Positions 22,101-31,498 of a DNA stretch of 64,000 nt are shown piece after piece. Numbering within the stretch: position 1 is the first letter of the stretch; each line of letters starts with the position of its first letter. Position numbers and translations under genes: made by a program. The stretch lies in assembly GCF_000764305.2 (NCBI RefSeq), contig NW_025936095.1, positions 186,001-250,000 on the forward strand, read 5' to 3'. The notes beneath the pieces were generated by a model that was not told where the DNA came from, made no database searches, and was given only the letters and a program-made list of their open reading frames with translations. The DNA is from Hyalella azteca (taxonomy: Eukaryota > Arthropoda > Malacostraca > Amphipoda > Hyalellidae).

Positions 22101-23486
22101 CAAATGCTATTCTAATTTTTTCTGAAAGAGATTAGGCAAAAGCTATAACATGTTGAAATTGGCTGCCAAGGCTTGAAACATGGGCCACCCGCCACAAGCC
22201 GTGACAAGGTGCAATGGACAATCTTGTCTCTCTCATTCACGCATTTCATACATGGCTAATGATGGCTTTGGCTCGATTTTCCAATATTTAGAATGGATCC
22301 AATTATCCAAACCTGGAGCCCATAGCCTTAGGCATAGAGCAGACTAGTGAGTGGCGGCTAGTCTGAGACTCTGAGTAGTCTCAGAGTCTCAGCTAGGCTG
22401 CTAGTGCTAGGGGCAGGGTGGAATTCTAGAAATGGAGGTTCACTTATAAAAAAGCTTTCCACCCAAGTTGGAATGCTTTCCTTAGATACAGTCACAGTGC
22501 TCTGCCAGGTGACTGACTATAAATGAAAAGGAGGATCAAAAGTGGACAAACTAATTCAGTTGTATAGTACCTCAGATTTGTTATAAAATTGTTTGAATGT
22601 CTCTTGTTTGATAGATATTCTCTATTTTTCTTTTATTTAATTGATGTTTAGAAAAATTTCCAGGCTTTTTGTTTGTAATGATCAAGTTTAAGTTAAGTAT
22701 TTAGTTAACCAGTACTGTAGTACATATACCATATTTGGGGGCGGGGCTTATGGGCACAACCAATCACAGCTGGAAAGCATCCCCATCAACCAATCACAGC
22801 TTGAAAGCATCCCCAGCAACATAAACCAATCACAGTTGAAAAGTGATAGGATATGTATAATGTATATAATAAAATGGACTGGAGTCTGGAAGTGGAAAGT
22901 TCCTGGACTTTCCAACCTTTCAGGTCCTGCTTTCCAATATGCTATGTGTACTGGTTAATTTAATATCCCTCTAGAATTCCACACTGGCCTAGGGGCCTAG
23001 ACTAGAGCAGAGTCAGAGACTTTTTTAGACTCTTGGTATCTTTTTCCCTTCCTCAAGTTGATTTTTGAGTTCAATAAATAGACCAGTAAAGTATTATGGA
23101 TACCTGACAACGGGGGCCAGGCGCATAGTGGCAAAGCAGAGTGTTTTTTAGACTCTCCCTCAAGTTCATTTTTGAGTCCAGAGTCCTATAAGTAGACCAG
23201 CAAAGTATCATGGATACCAGCATTATCATACATAATGAATTTGTTTAAATTTTGAGTAAATGAGGAAATTAAAAATTAACTGATTCTAAAAAATCTCTGG
23301 TTTGTCACTATGGGCCCGGGGCCTAGGCCTAGCCTCCTAGAGATGACTTTCGTCTTCCAACGTTCTTTTCCTATGCTATATTAACATTAAAAAACTTACA
23401 GGATTTTTCATGAGCTTTTCTAATTTCAGACGTTGTAAATCAGTTGCATTCTTGACAACTCTTACGCTCTCTTCGTCAGAACCCAT
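13159..23486 (-). CDS. PRKRIP1: PRKRIP1, PRKR-interacting protein 1 homologue
   Basis: PRKRIP1 is a nuclear double-stranded-RNA-binding protein, a component of catalytic spliceosomes, first found as a PKR inhibitor. The minus-strand exons are 23486-23400, 15940-15761 and 13641-13159, all phase 0, giving 249 aa. Exon 1 has the family motif [13 protein letters not shown]. Exon 2 has the near-invariant core [19 protein letters not shown] followed by [16 protein letters not shown]. Exon 3 has a Lys/Arg-rich helix ([11 protein letters not shown]), then a Ser/Glu/Asp-rich tail. I chose the ATG at 23486 because it places the family N-terminus correctly; in-frame ATGs extend upstream to 23606. The protein is longer than the human one (184 aa), mainly in the acidic tail. 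Introns 1 (7.5 kb) and 2 (2.1 kb) are filled by transposons. Confidence 0.93.
14289..15595 (-). mobile_element. Decayed Tc1/mariner-superfamily element in PRKRIP1 intron 2
   Basis: Terminal inverted repeats share GGGCAGAACCGATTGA and are flanked by TA on both sides (14287-14288, 15596-15597). The size of about 1.3 kb is standard for the superfamily. A truncated relative of the same left end lies at 33025-33291. Confidence 0.88.
14639..15576 (-). pseudogene. Tc1/mariner transposase, broken
   Basis: The N-terminal helix-turn-helix part is in one minus-strand frame (15576-15292: [16 protein letters not shown]). The catalytic part is in another (15235-14639), with [11 protein letters not shown] and [13 protein letters not shown] around the first two catalytic Asp residues. 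The frame breaks between the blocks, and the second block also ends early, before the third catalytic residue. The gene is not functional. Confidence 0.87.
16419..17011. mobile_element. piggyBac-like MITE with TTAA target sites
   Basis: The element is 593 bp between TTAA tetranucleotides (16415-16418, 17012-17015). Its termini are CCCTTTTGTGAC at the left and GTCACGAAAGGG at the right. TTAA duplication plus CCCTTT-type ends identify piggyBac-type insertion. It has no ORF. A unit of about 130 bp beginning TGACTGACGGGACTGTGAC is tandemly duplicated at 16429-16690. Confidence 0.82.
17328..21817 (-). mobile_element. Apparently intact autonomous hAT transposon in PRKRIP1 intron 1
   Basis: The 4.49-kb element has perfect 8-bp target duplications TTTAAAAA (17320-17327, 21818-21825). 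Its termini match (CAGGGTTGGCGAT, and ATTGCCAACCCTA at the right). Long GATTTTT/AAAAATC-rich subterminal blocks lie just inside both ends. A two-exon transposase without disruption occupies the middle, in the same orientation as PRKRIP1. A related deletion derivative lies at 32554-33641. Confidence 0.93.
17955..20462 (-). CDS. hAT-family transposase with BED zinc finger
   Basis: This encodes a cut-and-paste transposase. The exons are 20462-20231 (232 nt, ending phase 1) and 19675-17955 (1721 nt), joined by a canonical GTAAAA donor and TTTCAG acceptor. The total is 1953 nt, 650 aa, with no stop or frameshift. The N-terminal BED finger has C30, C33, H47 and C51. A Ser/Pro-rich linker follows, then the RNase H-like core (DUF659-type) with D256 in SLDGWSN and D324 in FVTDNAANV. 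The CxxH of the insertion domain is C347/H350. The C-terminal hAT dimerisation block has E608 in [13 protein letters not shown]. All motifs expected of the catalytic core are present, so the protein could be active. Activity and expression are inference. Confidence 0.93.
21826..23029. other. Non-coding intron 1 stretch of PRKRIP1
   Basis: Apart from the CCAAT repeats, no ORF, RNA gene or classifiable element was seen here. Short self-similar AGTCTCAGA/TAGTCTGAGA motifs occur around 22340-22390. Confidence 0.5.
22752..22850 (+). repeat. Three CCAAT-box repeats beside a GC box
   Basis: CCAATCACAG is repeated three times (near 22760, 22790 and 22826) within a unit of about 30 bp ending AAAGCATCCCC. 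A GC-box-like GGGGGCGGGGC lies just upstream at about 22737-22747. This resembles a core promoter, but it lies in a PRKRIP1 intron with no gene visible downstream. It may belong to an old element. Confidence 0.6.
23030..23103. repeat. Partial CATAGTG-family MITE
   Basis: An internal fragment (TCCTCAAGTTGATTTTTGAG through GACCAGTAAAGTATTATGG) of the MITE family whose full copies are at 23124, 29721, 31292 and 63432. Both termini are missing. Confidence 0.65.
23124..23312 (-). mobile_element. CATAGTG-family hAT-type MITE, copy A
   Basis: A 189-bp copy with inverted ends CATAGTGGCAAAGCAGAG and CTCTGGTTTGTCACTATG. It is inverted relative to the 29721 copy. No clear target duplication. It lies just downstream of PRKRIP1 exon 1. 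Confidence 0.8.
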
Positions 23487-23679
23487 TGTACGGATGCAGG
23501 CAGGCGGCAGCGCACTACGAAACCCACTCCTCTGACTGATCACACTGATGTGACGAACGATTGATTTTACTGATTTAACAACACTCATATCGGAAGCGTT
23601 GGCCAAGTTTAGTCCGCAAAATTAAGAGTGGGGACGTTTATTAATCATCCGAGATTTTGATATTGAATCAATTTGCTGA

Positions 23680-23932
23680 ATCGCCTTCATAATGATAATA
23701 AAAATCATAGTAATGATTATGATGGAAATGATAATAATGATAGATAATGAAGACAACAATAGATGAATCAGGCCGATAGACCTGTCGCCAATTCTTAACA
23801 TCAAAAAACATTCACAGCTTGTTGCAGTTTCGAACACACAACTCACTGCTCCAATTCTGCATCTTTCCGAGACGTCCGAGATCGAACCTGCACCTTCTCT
23901 GCTCCGGTGGAGCGTGAGTTGCTCGTCCGATG
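23680..23932 (-). repeat. tRNA-derived SINE-like repeat, copy 2
   Basis: Read on the minus strand it has a B-box-like GGTTCGATCTC (about 23878-23888), the shared GACAGGTCTATCGG block, and a 3' tail of degenerate ATT/CAT triplets (23680-23755). It lies immediately upstream of the PRKRIP1 first exon. Microsatellite-like tails are usual for tRNA-SINEs. Confidence 0.5.
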
Positions 23933-24189
23933 GCAGTAAGCTGTGAAAATTCTGAGTTCAGAGTCAGCGAATGGCCTGAAGATCTTATCTTCAACGTTGA
24001 CACCGATATTCTATTATATTCTATCAGTATGGCAACTGCTGAAATTTCAATGGAACAAGTCTAGTCCTTGTGAGTCAATGGCAAAAAATCGGGCATTGCT
24101 CTTATTGATCGATCTGGTCCTGGTTTACTGGGCAGTGAACAACGCTGTTAACGCTGTTTGTTAACGCTGTTCAGCGTTAACAGCGTTAA

Positions 24190-24278
24190 CTCGATCTACG
24201 TGACGTAACAAGAAAGCTGAACTGAAAGACGGAACTTCTCGTGGGTCAACCTTATATAGTACAACCATGAGTCTATAT
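24190..24278. mobile_element. Truncated copy of the 11054-11305 MITE
   Basis: These 89 bp match the right part of the MITE at 11054-11305 almost perfectly, ending at the terminal repeat ACAACCAT. The left half is missing and replaced by a palindromic GTTAACGCTG-rich stretch (24140-24189). Confidence 0.8.
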
Positions 24279-24316
24279 AACCTTCAAACACTGTGGGTGT
24301 AAGCAAGGAATAAGAG

Positions 24317-24489
24317 ACGTCTCGGACAAATTTACGGCCGGACCCGCTGCCGTTATCGCGGCCGCAGGACTCCAAACGTAGGAAAAACCTAGCCAATCAA
24401 CGAAAACTGGAAACCCCATAAAAACACTGAGAAAACCTTTCCGGTCGCGAGACCGGCCGCGGGTCCGGCCGTAAATTTGTCCGAGACCT
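24317..24489. mobile_element. Short GC-rich MITE with 9-bp duplication
   Basis: A 173-bp element between 9-bp duplications GAATAAGAG (24308-24316, 24490-24498). Its terminal inverted repeats of about 30 bp contain GTCTCGGACAAATTTACGG and the CCGGACCCGC block. The 9-bp duplication suggests a Mutator-type element. No coding capacity. Confidence 0.85.
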
Positions 24490-24957
24490 GAATAAGAGCT
24501 TATGCACAGGGCAAAGCCAAATTTACATTTAATAATTGATTGATTACCTATATTTTATCCCAAAACACTCGCTGTTCTTCATTATTTGGGAAATATTAGC
24601 CTTTATTATTGTGGAAATATTATTAGATTTTGAATGATATGAAAGATTGTTATTATTCATAAACTTTACCGTAAAATAAAAAAATTATCATATATAACTT
24701 TCTCTGTTCCTGAAATTACCGTTACGGACCATTTCATTATCCACGAATTGCGACAGATCATTTTTCCGTCAAGTGAAACGTTTTTTTGCACTTCCATTGA
24801 TGATTGAGACAGCCTTCGTCGGACTTCGAAGTTCGAACTGTGCTTTAATTTACGTCGAGGAGTGTTCGATGAGCAGTGATTGTGAATGGTTGTCCATACA
24901 CCTTGATCTCGCCTTGAAAACCGGTGTTACAGACTCTAACTCAAATTAGACTGTGAA

Positions 24958-25905
24958 TTGTTTACTATATCCATACTTCAACGTGAGGCTGTGAGCATTA
25001 TGAAAGAAACCACGGCAAGACCAAGCCTACTGTTGATACATCTTCAAGCAGCAAGCAGCACCAGACATATGATGCCAGGAACCACCGATCCTTGCAGTCC
25101 AGCAGGGGTGGGAGAAACCAGCGGGGCATGGGAAAGTCTCCAACATGGGGGCCAAGCCATTATACTGACTACTGAGAATGACACCACAGGACAGATGAGC
25201 CAGAGAGACCAGACAAGCACTGGCCTTACTAGGCATAACACCTATGCACAAGTCCATCATAGAATGAACAGCCAAATCTCAAGCACTGGCACTGCCCTGA
25301 CTAACACACAAACCTACTGCACAGTGGCAGCCACTTCCAGTCAACAGCGTTGCTCTCCAGCCCCTGTGGACCAGCAGACACTACCATCTTCAGGCCCTTC
25401 CCTCCTGCTGCCTGCAAGCCAACAACCAAGGCCCACATTAAATCCTGATTTCTTTGATCGCCTCTGCAGATTCTTTGTAGACTTGCTTGCTTTACCAATG
25501 CATCATGAGGCTCGTTATAAGTCTCAGTCCTTGATTCGGACTGCAATGCAAAAACACTTTGAAATTGACCTCCCACCAGTTGGACCACCACAGACACCAT
25601 CCTGCAAGCCAGATAAACAGAGACCAAAGAGACTGAGTCCGCATGCTTACAATGCCCCTAATATGTCCCCTTCTGCTGATGATGTCTGCTCTGCTGCAGG
25701 GGACCCCCATCATTATTTGATGTATCTGACTTTGAACTTGTGTCAAGCTCTGACTCTGGTGAGGTGGAACTCCCTGCAAAAGTACCTCCACCTAAGAAGA
25801 TTGGAACTTGCAAGCGTGTTACCCGCAATGGTCTTAACCAGCAGAAAGCAGCCTAAACCTGTGATCAGGGCCCAGTTGGGACCACCTCAACAGTTGCACC
25901 AATAG
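24958..25905 (+). pseudogene. LINE ORF1 protein, frameshifted
   Basis: The open frame gives 315 aa, Ser/Thr/Gln-rich at the N-terminus with a conserved-looking central block (DFFDRLCRFFVDLLALP). After about 25700 another frame looks more protein-like (an acidic Ser/Asp stretch followed by basic residues), so a frameshift probably exists there. No zinc knuckle is visible. The role as an RNA-binding LINE ORF1 is inferred from position. Confidence 0.6.
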
Positions 25906-27583
25906 CACAAAAAAAGAAGAAGGCTCAGCAGAAAAGTAAGGGTCAATAATGGCATCTGCACACCTGTCAGATTTCTCAATAATCGCACTAAATTGCAATA
26001 GCATCTACTCACACCTTGCAGAAATAAAATTGCTTCTATACTCCCAAAAGCCAAGTATCATGTGCCTCTCAGAAACCTGGACTCAAGATAAATACCTGCC
26101 AACATTTCATGGCTACACTCCATACTGGTGTCATAGAGATGGTCGAGGTGGAGGTCTGTGCACCCTGGTCAAGCAGTCCTTATGTGCCCAAACCCTCTCC
26201 CTGCATAAATACCCTGGAGGCTACCTGGAAGTTCAAGCTACCAAGCTCCAGCTAAGCAATAATAGCCACATTGCCATAATGGATACCTACAACCCAAATA
26301 AGCCGATGACATACAATGAAATATCCTTCTATTTAAGTCAACTTACTCCCACATACATAATTGTTGGAGACTTCAATGCACATCATAATTTGCTTTCATC
26401 CAGCTGCATGCGCCCAGATACAACAGGACTTTTTATAAAGTTCCTTATAAATATAAGGAACTTTTAATAAATACCTACCTCCACTATATTAATGAACGAC
26501 GTAGATTTCTACACGTATATTGACAGACGCAGCGGAACAAGGGGATGCCTGGACTTGGTTTTGATCTCTGCAGACATTGCACCCCTTTTTGAACTGAAAC
26601 TGCGCCAGGATGTGGGTAGCGATCACTTCCCTCTCTGTGCCTCAGCATCTCTTCCACTACTCTTTATGCAGACAGCTTTGCTCCCTTGCTGGAAGATTGG
26701 GGACCGCTCATTGAGTACCTTTGCAAGAACTGTGCCTACTTCAAATCTTATATACCCTGCATCTGTGGAGGAGCTGAGCCAGGATGTCTCGCAGAGAATC
26801 CTTGATGCAGCAAAGAACAGTACCCAATGCTCCACAGGTAACCCCTACACAAGACCATCAACTCCCTGGTGGAATGATGAGTGCAGGGAGAGGGTGAGAG
26901 CAAGGAGATGTGCATTATGAGGCCTACAACGACACTCCTCACAAGCGGCGCTTATAGAATATAAGAGGAGATGTGCTGAGGCAAGATATTGCATCTGCCA
27001 GCACAAACAAGCATACAGAAGGCAATTCATTGAATCTATCACATACACAACAACAATAGTATCAAGTGCTTGGAAAAAAATACGTATGATGAAGACACAA
27101 AAGACCAACTTGTCATATCCCCTGATGCATAATGGACTGCTGCTGACCTCCACTGAAGACCGTGTTAACCTCATCTGCCGAAATCTTCAAGATCCTGCAC
27201 GACCCAATCATGTTCATCCCCCCGCTGATCTATGGGAGCGAATTTATACTAGTTGGCTGACAAACACAGAGTATGACTCAGACTTCACCCATGCAGAACT
27301 TGCTCATGGGATGAAATGCTTAAAAATGACCAGCCCTGGTCTAGACTTTGTGCACAATGCATTCCTTAAAGCCCTACCAAGTACTCAGCATTCTATGCTG
27401 CTGGATCTATTCAACCAAAGCCTGCAGACTGGCACAGTTCCCCACAACTGGAAAGAAGGACTAGTCCTCCCCATCCTTAAGCCTGGAAAAGACCCAACAC
27501 AGGCCCAGTCGTACCAACCTATCACATTGCTCTCATGCCTGGCAAAACTAATGGAAAGGCTTGTTGCACGACGTCTGGACTAA

Positions 27584-27639
27584 ATCGTTGAGAAACAAGG
27601 ACTCCTGTTAGGGGACAGGAGTCCTTGTTTCTCAACGAT
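27584..27639. repeat. Perfect 25-bp hairpin within LINE ORF2
   Basis: Arms 27584-27608 and 27615-27639 are exact reverse complements with a 6-nt loop TAGGGG. Nothing in a LINE coding region requires this. It looks like a templated inverted duplication, in the genome or made during library preparation. Confidence 0.92.
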
Positions 27640-28570
27640 AGCTAATGTGGCTTCCGGCATGGCAAATGCACCATGGATGTCCTCTACTGCCTCGAGCACC
27701 AGATACGCGATGCCTTGAACTCCATGAATATTTGCATAGTTGTCCATGTAGACTTGAGATCTGCATTCGACAAAGTCTGGGTGCCTGGACTGCTGTATAA
27801 AATAGCCCTTGCAGGTGTGTCTGGCCCTCTGGCCAGATGGCTACACAACTACCTATACTGCATCGCAAGGTGAAAGTCTGTCTCCAGGGCATACTATCAG
27901 AGTCACACCTATTGGAATCAGGACTGCCCCAGGGCTCAGTCCTGAGCCCACTATTATTCAATCTGTTGCTCAGAGACCTCCCTCAACTGCCTGGAGTCTC
28001 TGCTCATGTTTATGCTGACGATATAACTATTGCCTGCCAGAGCCCAACCCTGATGGAAGCAAAACGCACCACACAACAATATCTTGACTTACTACTGGAC
28101 TTCTGTGATACATGGGGCCTTGCTGTTAATGTGGACAAAACAACCTTCCAATACTTCACAAGAAGGCGCATCAACATCCCAACGCTGAGATACAACCAAC
28201 GCCCTTTGCAATATGTGCGACTCCATAGGGTACTTGGAATGACCCTTGATGCCCCATGGCTCAGGTGGGGCCCCCACCTCACATTCCTCAGGAGCGACCT
28301 ATTGAGACGTATTGGAATATTGAAACATTTAGCATCACCCAACTGGGGAGCAAGTGCCAAGTTTTTGCGTACCTTCTACCTTGCTTACATTCGTGCTAAA
28401 CTAGACTATGGTAGTGTTTTATATGCTGCTGCATCCCCCGATCTATTAAAAACACTAGATGAGACACAGAATACCTGTCTTTGGCACATACTTGGAGCAA
28501 GAAGGACCAGCCCAATCAACTCACTTCAAGTGGAAGCCAATGTTCCTCCCCTCCCATTGCGGCGCCAATT

Positions 28571-28845
28571 CCTTGGAGCACAATGGCACATTAAAATCTT
28601 ACATAGACCCAGAAATGACTACACAGCAGAAAGACTAAGCCAAGTGCCTGAGGACAACACAACTGCCCTAGCGGGTGGAGCACGGCTATTGCAGATATTT
28701 GGGCAACCAAAATGCAGGTGCATCTATCTGGCACAGGTTGACCCAATCCCCCCTTGGAGCACAATGGCACATTAAAATCTTACATAGACCCAGAAATGAC
28801 TACACAGCAGAAAGACTAAGCCAAGTGCCTGAGGACAACACAACT
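28571..28845 (+). repeat. 94-bp direct duplication near the LINE 3' end
   Basis: Positions 28571-28664 and 28752-28845 are essentially identical (starting CCTTGGAGCACAATGGCACA), with 87 bp between them. Such identity in an old element means a recent duplication or an assembly join. Confidence 0.9.
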
Positions 28846-29048
28846 GAGGTTGAATACATCAAGAGTACTGGACGCCTGAATAATCTCTGAAAGCTGATCA
28901 AGACTGTCCTGGAACAATATACTTCAAATTAAGTAACCCACTGAATGATTGAAAACCATTTGATAAATCCAGGTGCAACAAGTGCCCTGTCGAGGGACAT
29001 TTATGCAACCTCAAAACGGACTACATACATACATACAATTTACGTCGA

Positions 29049-29720
29049 TCGTTCGTGGTGAGAGGGCGTGCAGTGCCGCTGTGTTGAAAAGTCTGAAGAG
29101 TAAAGTGTATGAAATTAATAACGTCCCAATAACTTCTGTAAATTAATGTATCTTAATGAAATTAATGTATCTTCTTAACTTAATGTATGGCGTATCTGGT
29201 GACACTGTCACGGTGTCACCGACTCACCGTCACCGTGACTGGTGACAAATTTAGGAAATTACGGCACAGCCAGAGATGTCATCTGAAAGACCGGGAGAAC
29301 TATTCAATGAAAGTATGAAACGGGGCACATGCCGGAGGCCAGCTTTGCCAGACTTCACACATAGTGATAGTTCATATTACTTTCCATAGGTAAGAAGGCT
29401 AAACTCTAAAGAAGTAAGAACGCTAGTTTGCATAACGTGCCATGGTCAGGAAGATGTGCCAGGTGCGCGGGAATTTATTTTGTCATTTTAACGACCTGCG
29501 CGGTGCGCCGTACTATGCTGGTAAAAAAATGCGCCGTGCGCCGTACTTTAGAAAACTAAAAAATAAATAAATAGTTCTACTATTTTAGTCAACAATATAC
29601 GCAAGTATATTGACTACGCGAGTCGAACTGACAATAATAAAATGTAAGACATGTCCGGGTTACTTCTGACTCTTCCGCTTGTCCGCCTTGTCGGATACGG
29701 AACGTACGGTAATCGTAAAC
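29049..29720. other. Intergenic sequence, no gene seen
   Basis: Contains a short GTCACCGTGAC-type inverted motif at 29195-29255 and GCGCCGTACT repeats at about 29500-29555. No exon recognised. Confidence 0.5.
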
Positions 29721-29902
29721 CATAGTGACAAACCAGAGATTTTTTAGAATCAGGTCATTTTTAATTTCCTCGTTTAGCTAAGATTTAAACCAATTTCTTA
29801 AGTATGATAATGCCGGTATCCAGGATACTTTACTTGTCTACTTATAAGACTCAAAAATGAACTTGAGGCAGAGTCTAAAAAACTCTCTGCTTTGCCACTA
29901 TG
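29721..29902 (+). mobile_element. CATAGTG-family hAT-type MITE, copy B, with target duplication
   Basis: A 182-bp copy with inverted ends CATAGTGACAAACCAGAGA and CTCTGCTTTGCCACTATG, flanked by perfect 8-bp duplications TCGTAAAC (29713-29720, 29903-29910). The 8-bp duplication assigns this family to hAT-type transposition. Confidence 0.9.
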
Positions 29903-29910
29903 TCGTAAAC

Positions 29911-30474
29911 TGCGGCTATTATACACAAGAAGTGTAAACAGACGGTGTTCAGTGTTGCCATATGACTTTGAAGAAAATTTCTTCTAAAATAAAGTTCTAG
30001 ATTTCTCATTCACCAAATTTCCGTATCAAGAAAAATCATATATTATTGAAAGATAATTAAAGGCATACTGTACTGAGTGATGTGAGTACCGTCATGGTGG
30101 AATTCTAACATATAGTGCTCAGAGGTACTTGTGGGCAGAGTTATCAGTTATGTCATCTCCCATCTGTGAGTGGGCGGAGTCATGTCATCTCCCATCTGTG
30201 ATTGGTTGAGAGGGTCATTCCTTCTACACTGTGAGTGGTCAATAGGATCATGATATCATCCTCTCAAGACAGTGACACAACTGTGATCAGGCATGGAATA
30301 TATCTACTTGGCGAGCCGCGACTGAATTTTTTGAGCCGTGGTTCTATGGATTTGCCAGCCGTGATTCCATTTCTATGAGCCGTGATTCCATTTCACCGAG
30401 CCGTGAGTTCCATATCTCGACCATGAAAAGCCATTTTCAAGGTGCGAATTCATTCACAAAGTCCATGCACGTGT
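29911..30474. other. Intergenic sequence with short degenerate repeats
   Basis: Two near-identical blocks around TGTCATCTCCCATCTGTGA lie at 30149-30200. A GAGCCGTGATTCCATTTC-type repeat occurs about four times at 30310-30410. No gene recognised. Confidence 0.55.
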
Positions 30475-30940
30475 TACCCCAAATCTCTAATTTTACCCTT
30501 AAACAGTCAAACGGCAAAAGCCAGTCGATATTACCCCATCAGGGCTGCCATTAGGTAGTCACATTTCCCTCATTATGGGGTGGCGCCCCCCATTTGCAAA
30601 CAATGACACTTTCCTCAAGTTTGTCATTTGCATATGTAACTAGAAGAGTTCTACTACAATGCACCAAAACCTGGAGTTATTTGGAGTTATTTTACAAAAA
30701 AATATAATTGATTTTACGACCCGGTCTAAGTTACCCCAAGGGCTGGGATAACAAAGACCATCACTTTTTCTGAAATTACATAAAGACTATGAGAGGCAGG
30801 AGCCAGCAATTTATGGTGAGTGAAGCTAGAGTATAGACCTGTATTTTCCATGTTTCAATTCAAGTTTAATTTAGCTAGTAAAAAAATGGCATCATTTGTA
30901 CAAAAAAAAGTGGTCTAAGTTACCCCATTTTACGGTATTA
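30475..30940 (+). repeat. TTACCCC-rich repeat, copy 1
   Basis: This segment matches 38275-38890 in two blocks of opposite orientation. It ends in GTTACCCCATTTTACGGTA, an apparent terminus of a transposon family with TACCGTAAAATGGGGTAA ends. No coding sequence. Confidence 0.7.
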
Positions 30941-31291
30941 CGTCTGTTCCTCCACAAACTGCTCGTGCACGGCAGCGCGACGTAGAATTGATGGCCGGGA
31001 TTGCGCGAACACGTGCGCAAAGAGAATCAATTTTCAATACATTGCGCCAACTGTGCACAGCAATAGCTTAAAAAAAGTGAAAATGCGCGGGAAAATTCAT
31101 CAAAAACATACATCATCCTGAGTGTGGATAACGTGTTAACGTCCTATGAAGTCAACTGTCAAGTGCTCAAAGCCATAGGCTTAGTGCCGGATATCCACAG
31201 CTACAAAATATGCTTGCCAAAGGAGGTAAACATGGCCATAGCCATAGCCTACTGCATCTTTCCAAACCTCCTCTGGGTGTGGCCCATGCCC

Positions 31292-31498
31292 CATAGTGGC
31301 AAAGCAGAGAGTTTTTTTTTTACTCCTCCTCAATCTCAAGTTCATTTTTGAGTCCTATAAGTAGGCCAGTAAAGTATCTTGGATACCAGAATTATCATAC
31401 ATAACTTCATAAGAAATCTGTTAAAATCTTGAGTAGGTAGGCTAAATAAGGAAATTAAAAATGAACTGATTCTAAAAAATCACTGGTTTGCCACTGTG
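31292..31498 (-). mobile_element. CATAGTG-family hAT-type MITE, copy C
   Basis: About 207 bp with ends CATAGTGGCAAAGCAGAGAG and GGTTTGCCACTGTG, and the same internal sequence as copies A and B with small indels. No clear target duplication. Confidence 0.82.

Larger units (their letters stand above)
25949..28888 (+). pseudogene. LINE ORF2, endonuclease-reverse transcriptase, broken
   Basis: The endonuclease/exonuclease/phosphatase domain starts at 25949 (LNCNSI, CLSETW, VGDFNAHH) and continues from 26492 (GSDHFPL). The reverse transcriptase follows at 27086-28775, with LRSAFDKVW, SGLPQGSVLSPLLFN and the catalytic YADD (HVYADDITIA). Damage includes two adjacent in-frame TAA codons at 26465-26470, a stop at 26918, a stop at about 27581 beside a hairpin, and frame changes between 27600 and 27900. 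The 3' part contains a 94-bp direct duplication. No RNase H domain was seen. Confidence 0.88.
24859..29036 (+). mobile_element. Full-length decayed LINE (APE-type, I/Jockey group)
   Basis: The 4.18-kb insertion is flanked by a perfect 12-bp target duplication AATTTACGTCGA (24847-24858, 29037-29048). It ends in a short (CATA)n tail instead of poly(A). It holds an ORF1 and an ORF2 with apurinic endonuclease and reverse transcriptase domains, both disrupted. The intact duplication shows the 5' end is probably complete. The clade assignment is inferred from organisation only. Confidence 0.88.

Noticed and set aside
25027..25791. Minus-strand ORFs within the LINE
   Set aside because: Shadows of LINE ORF1.
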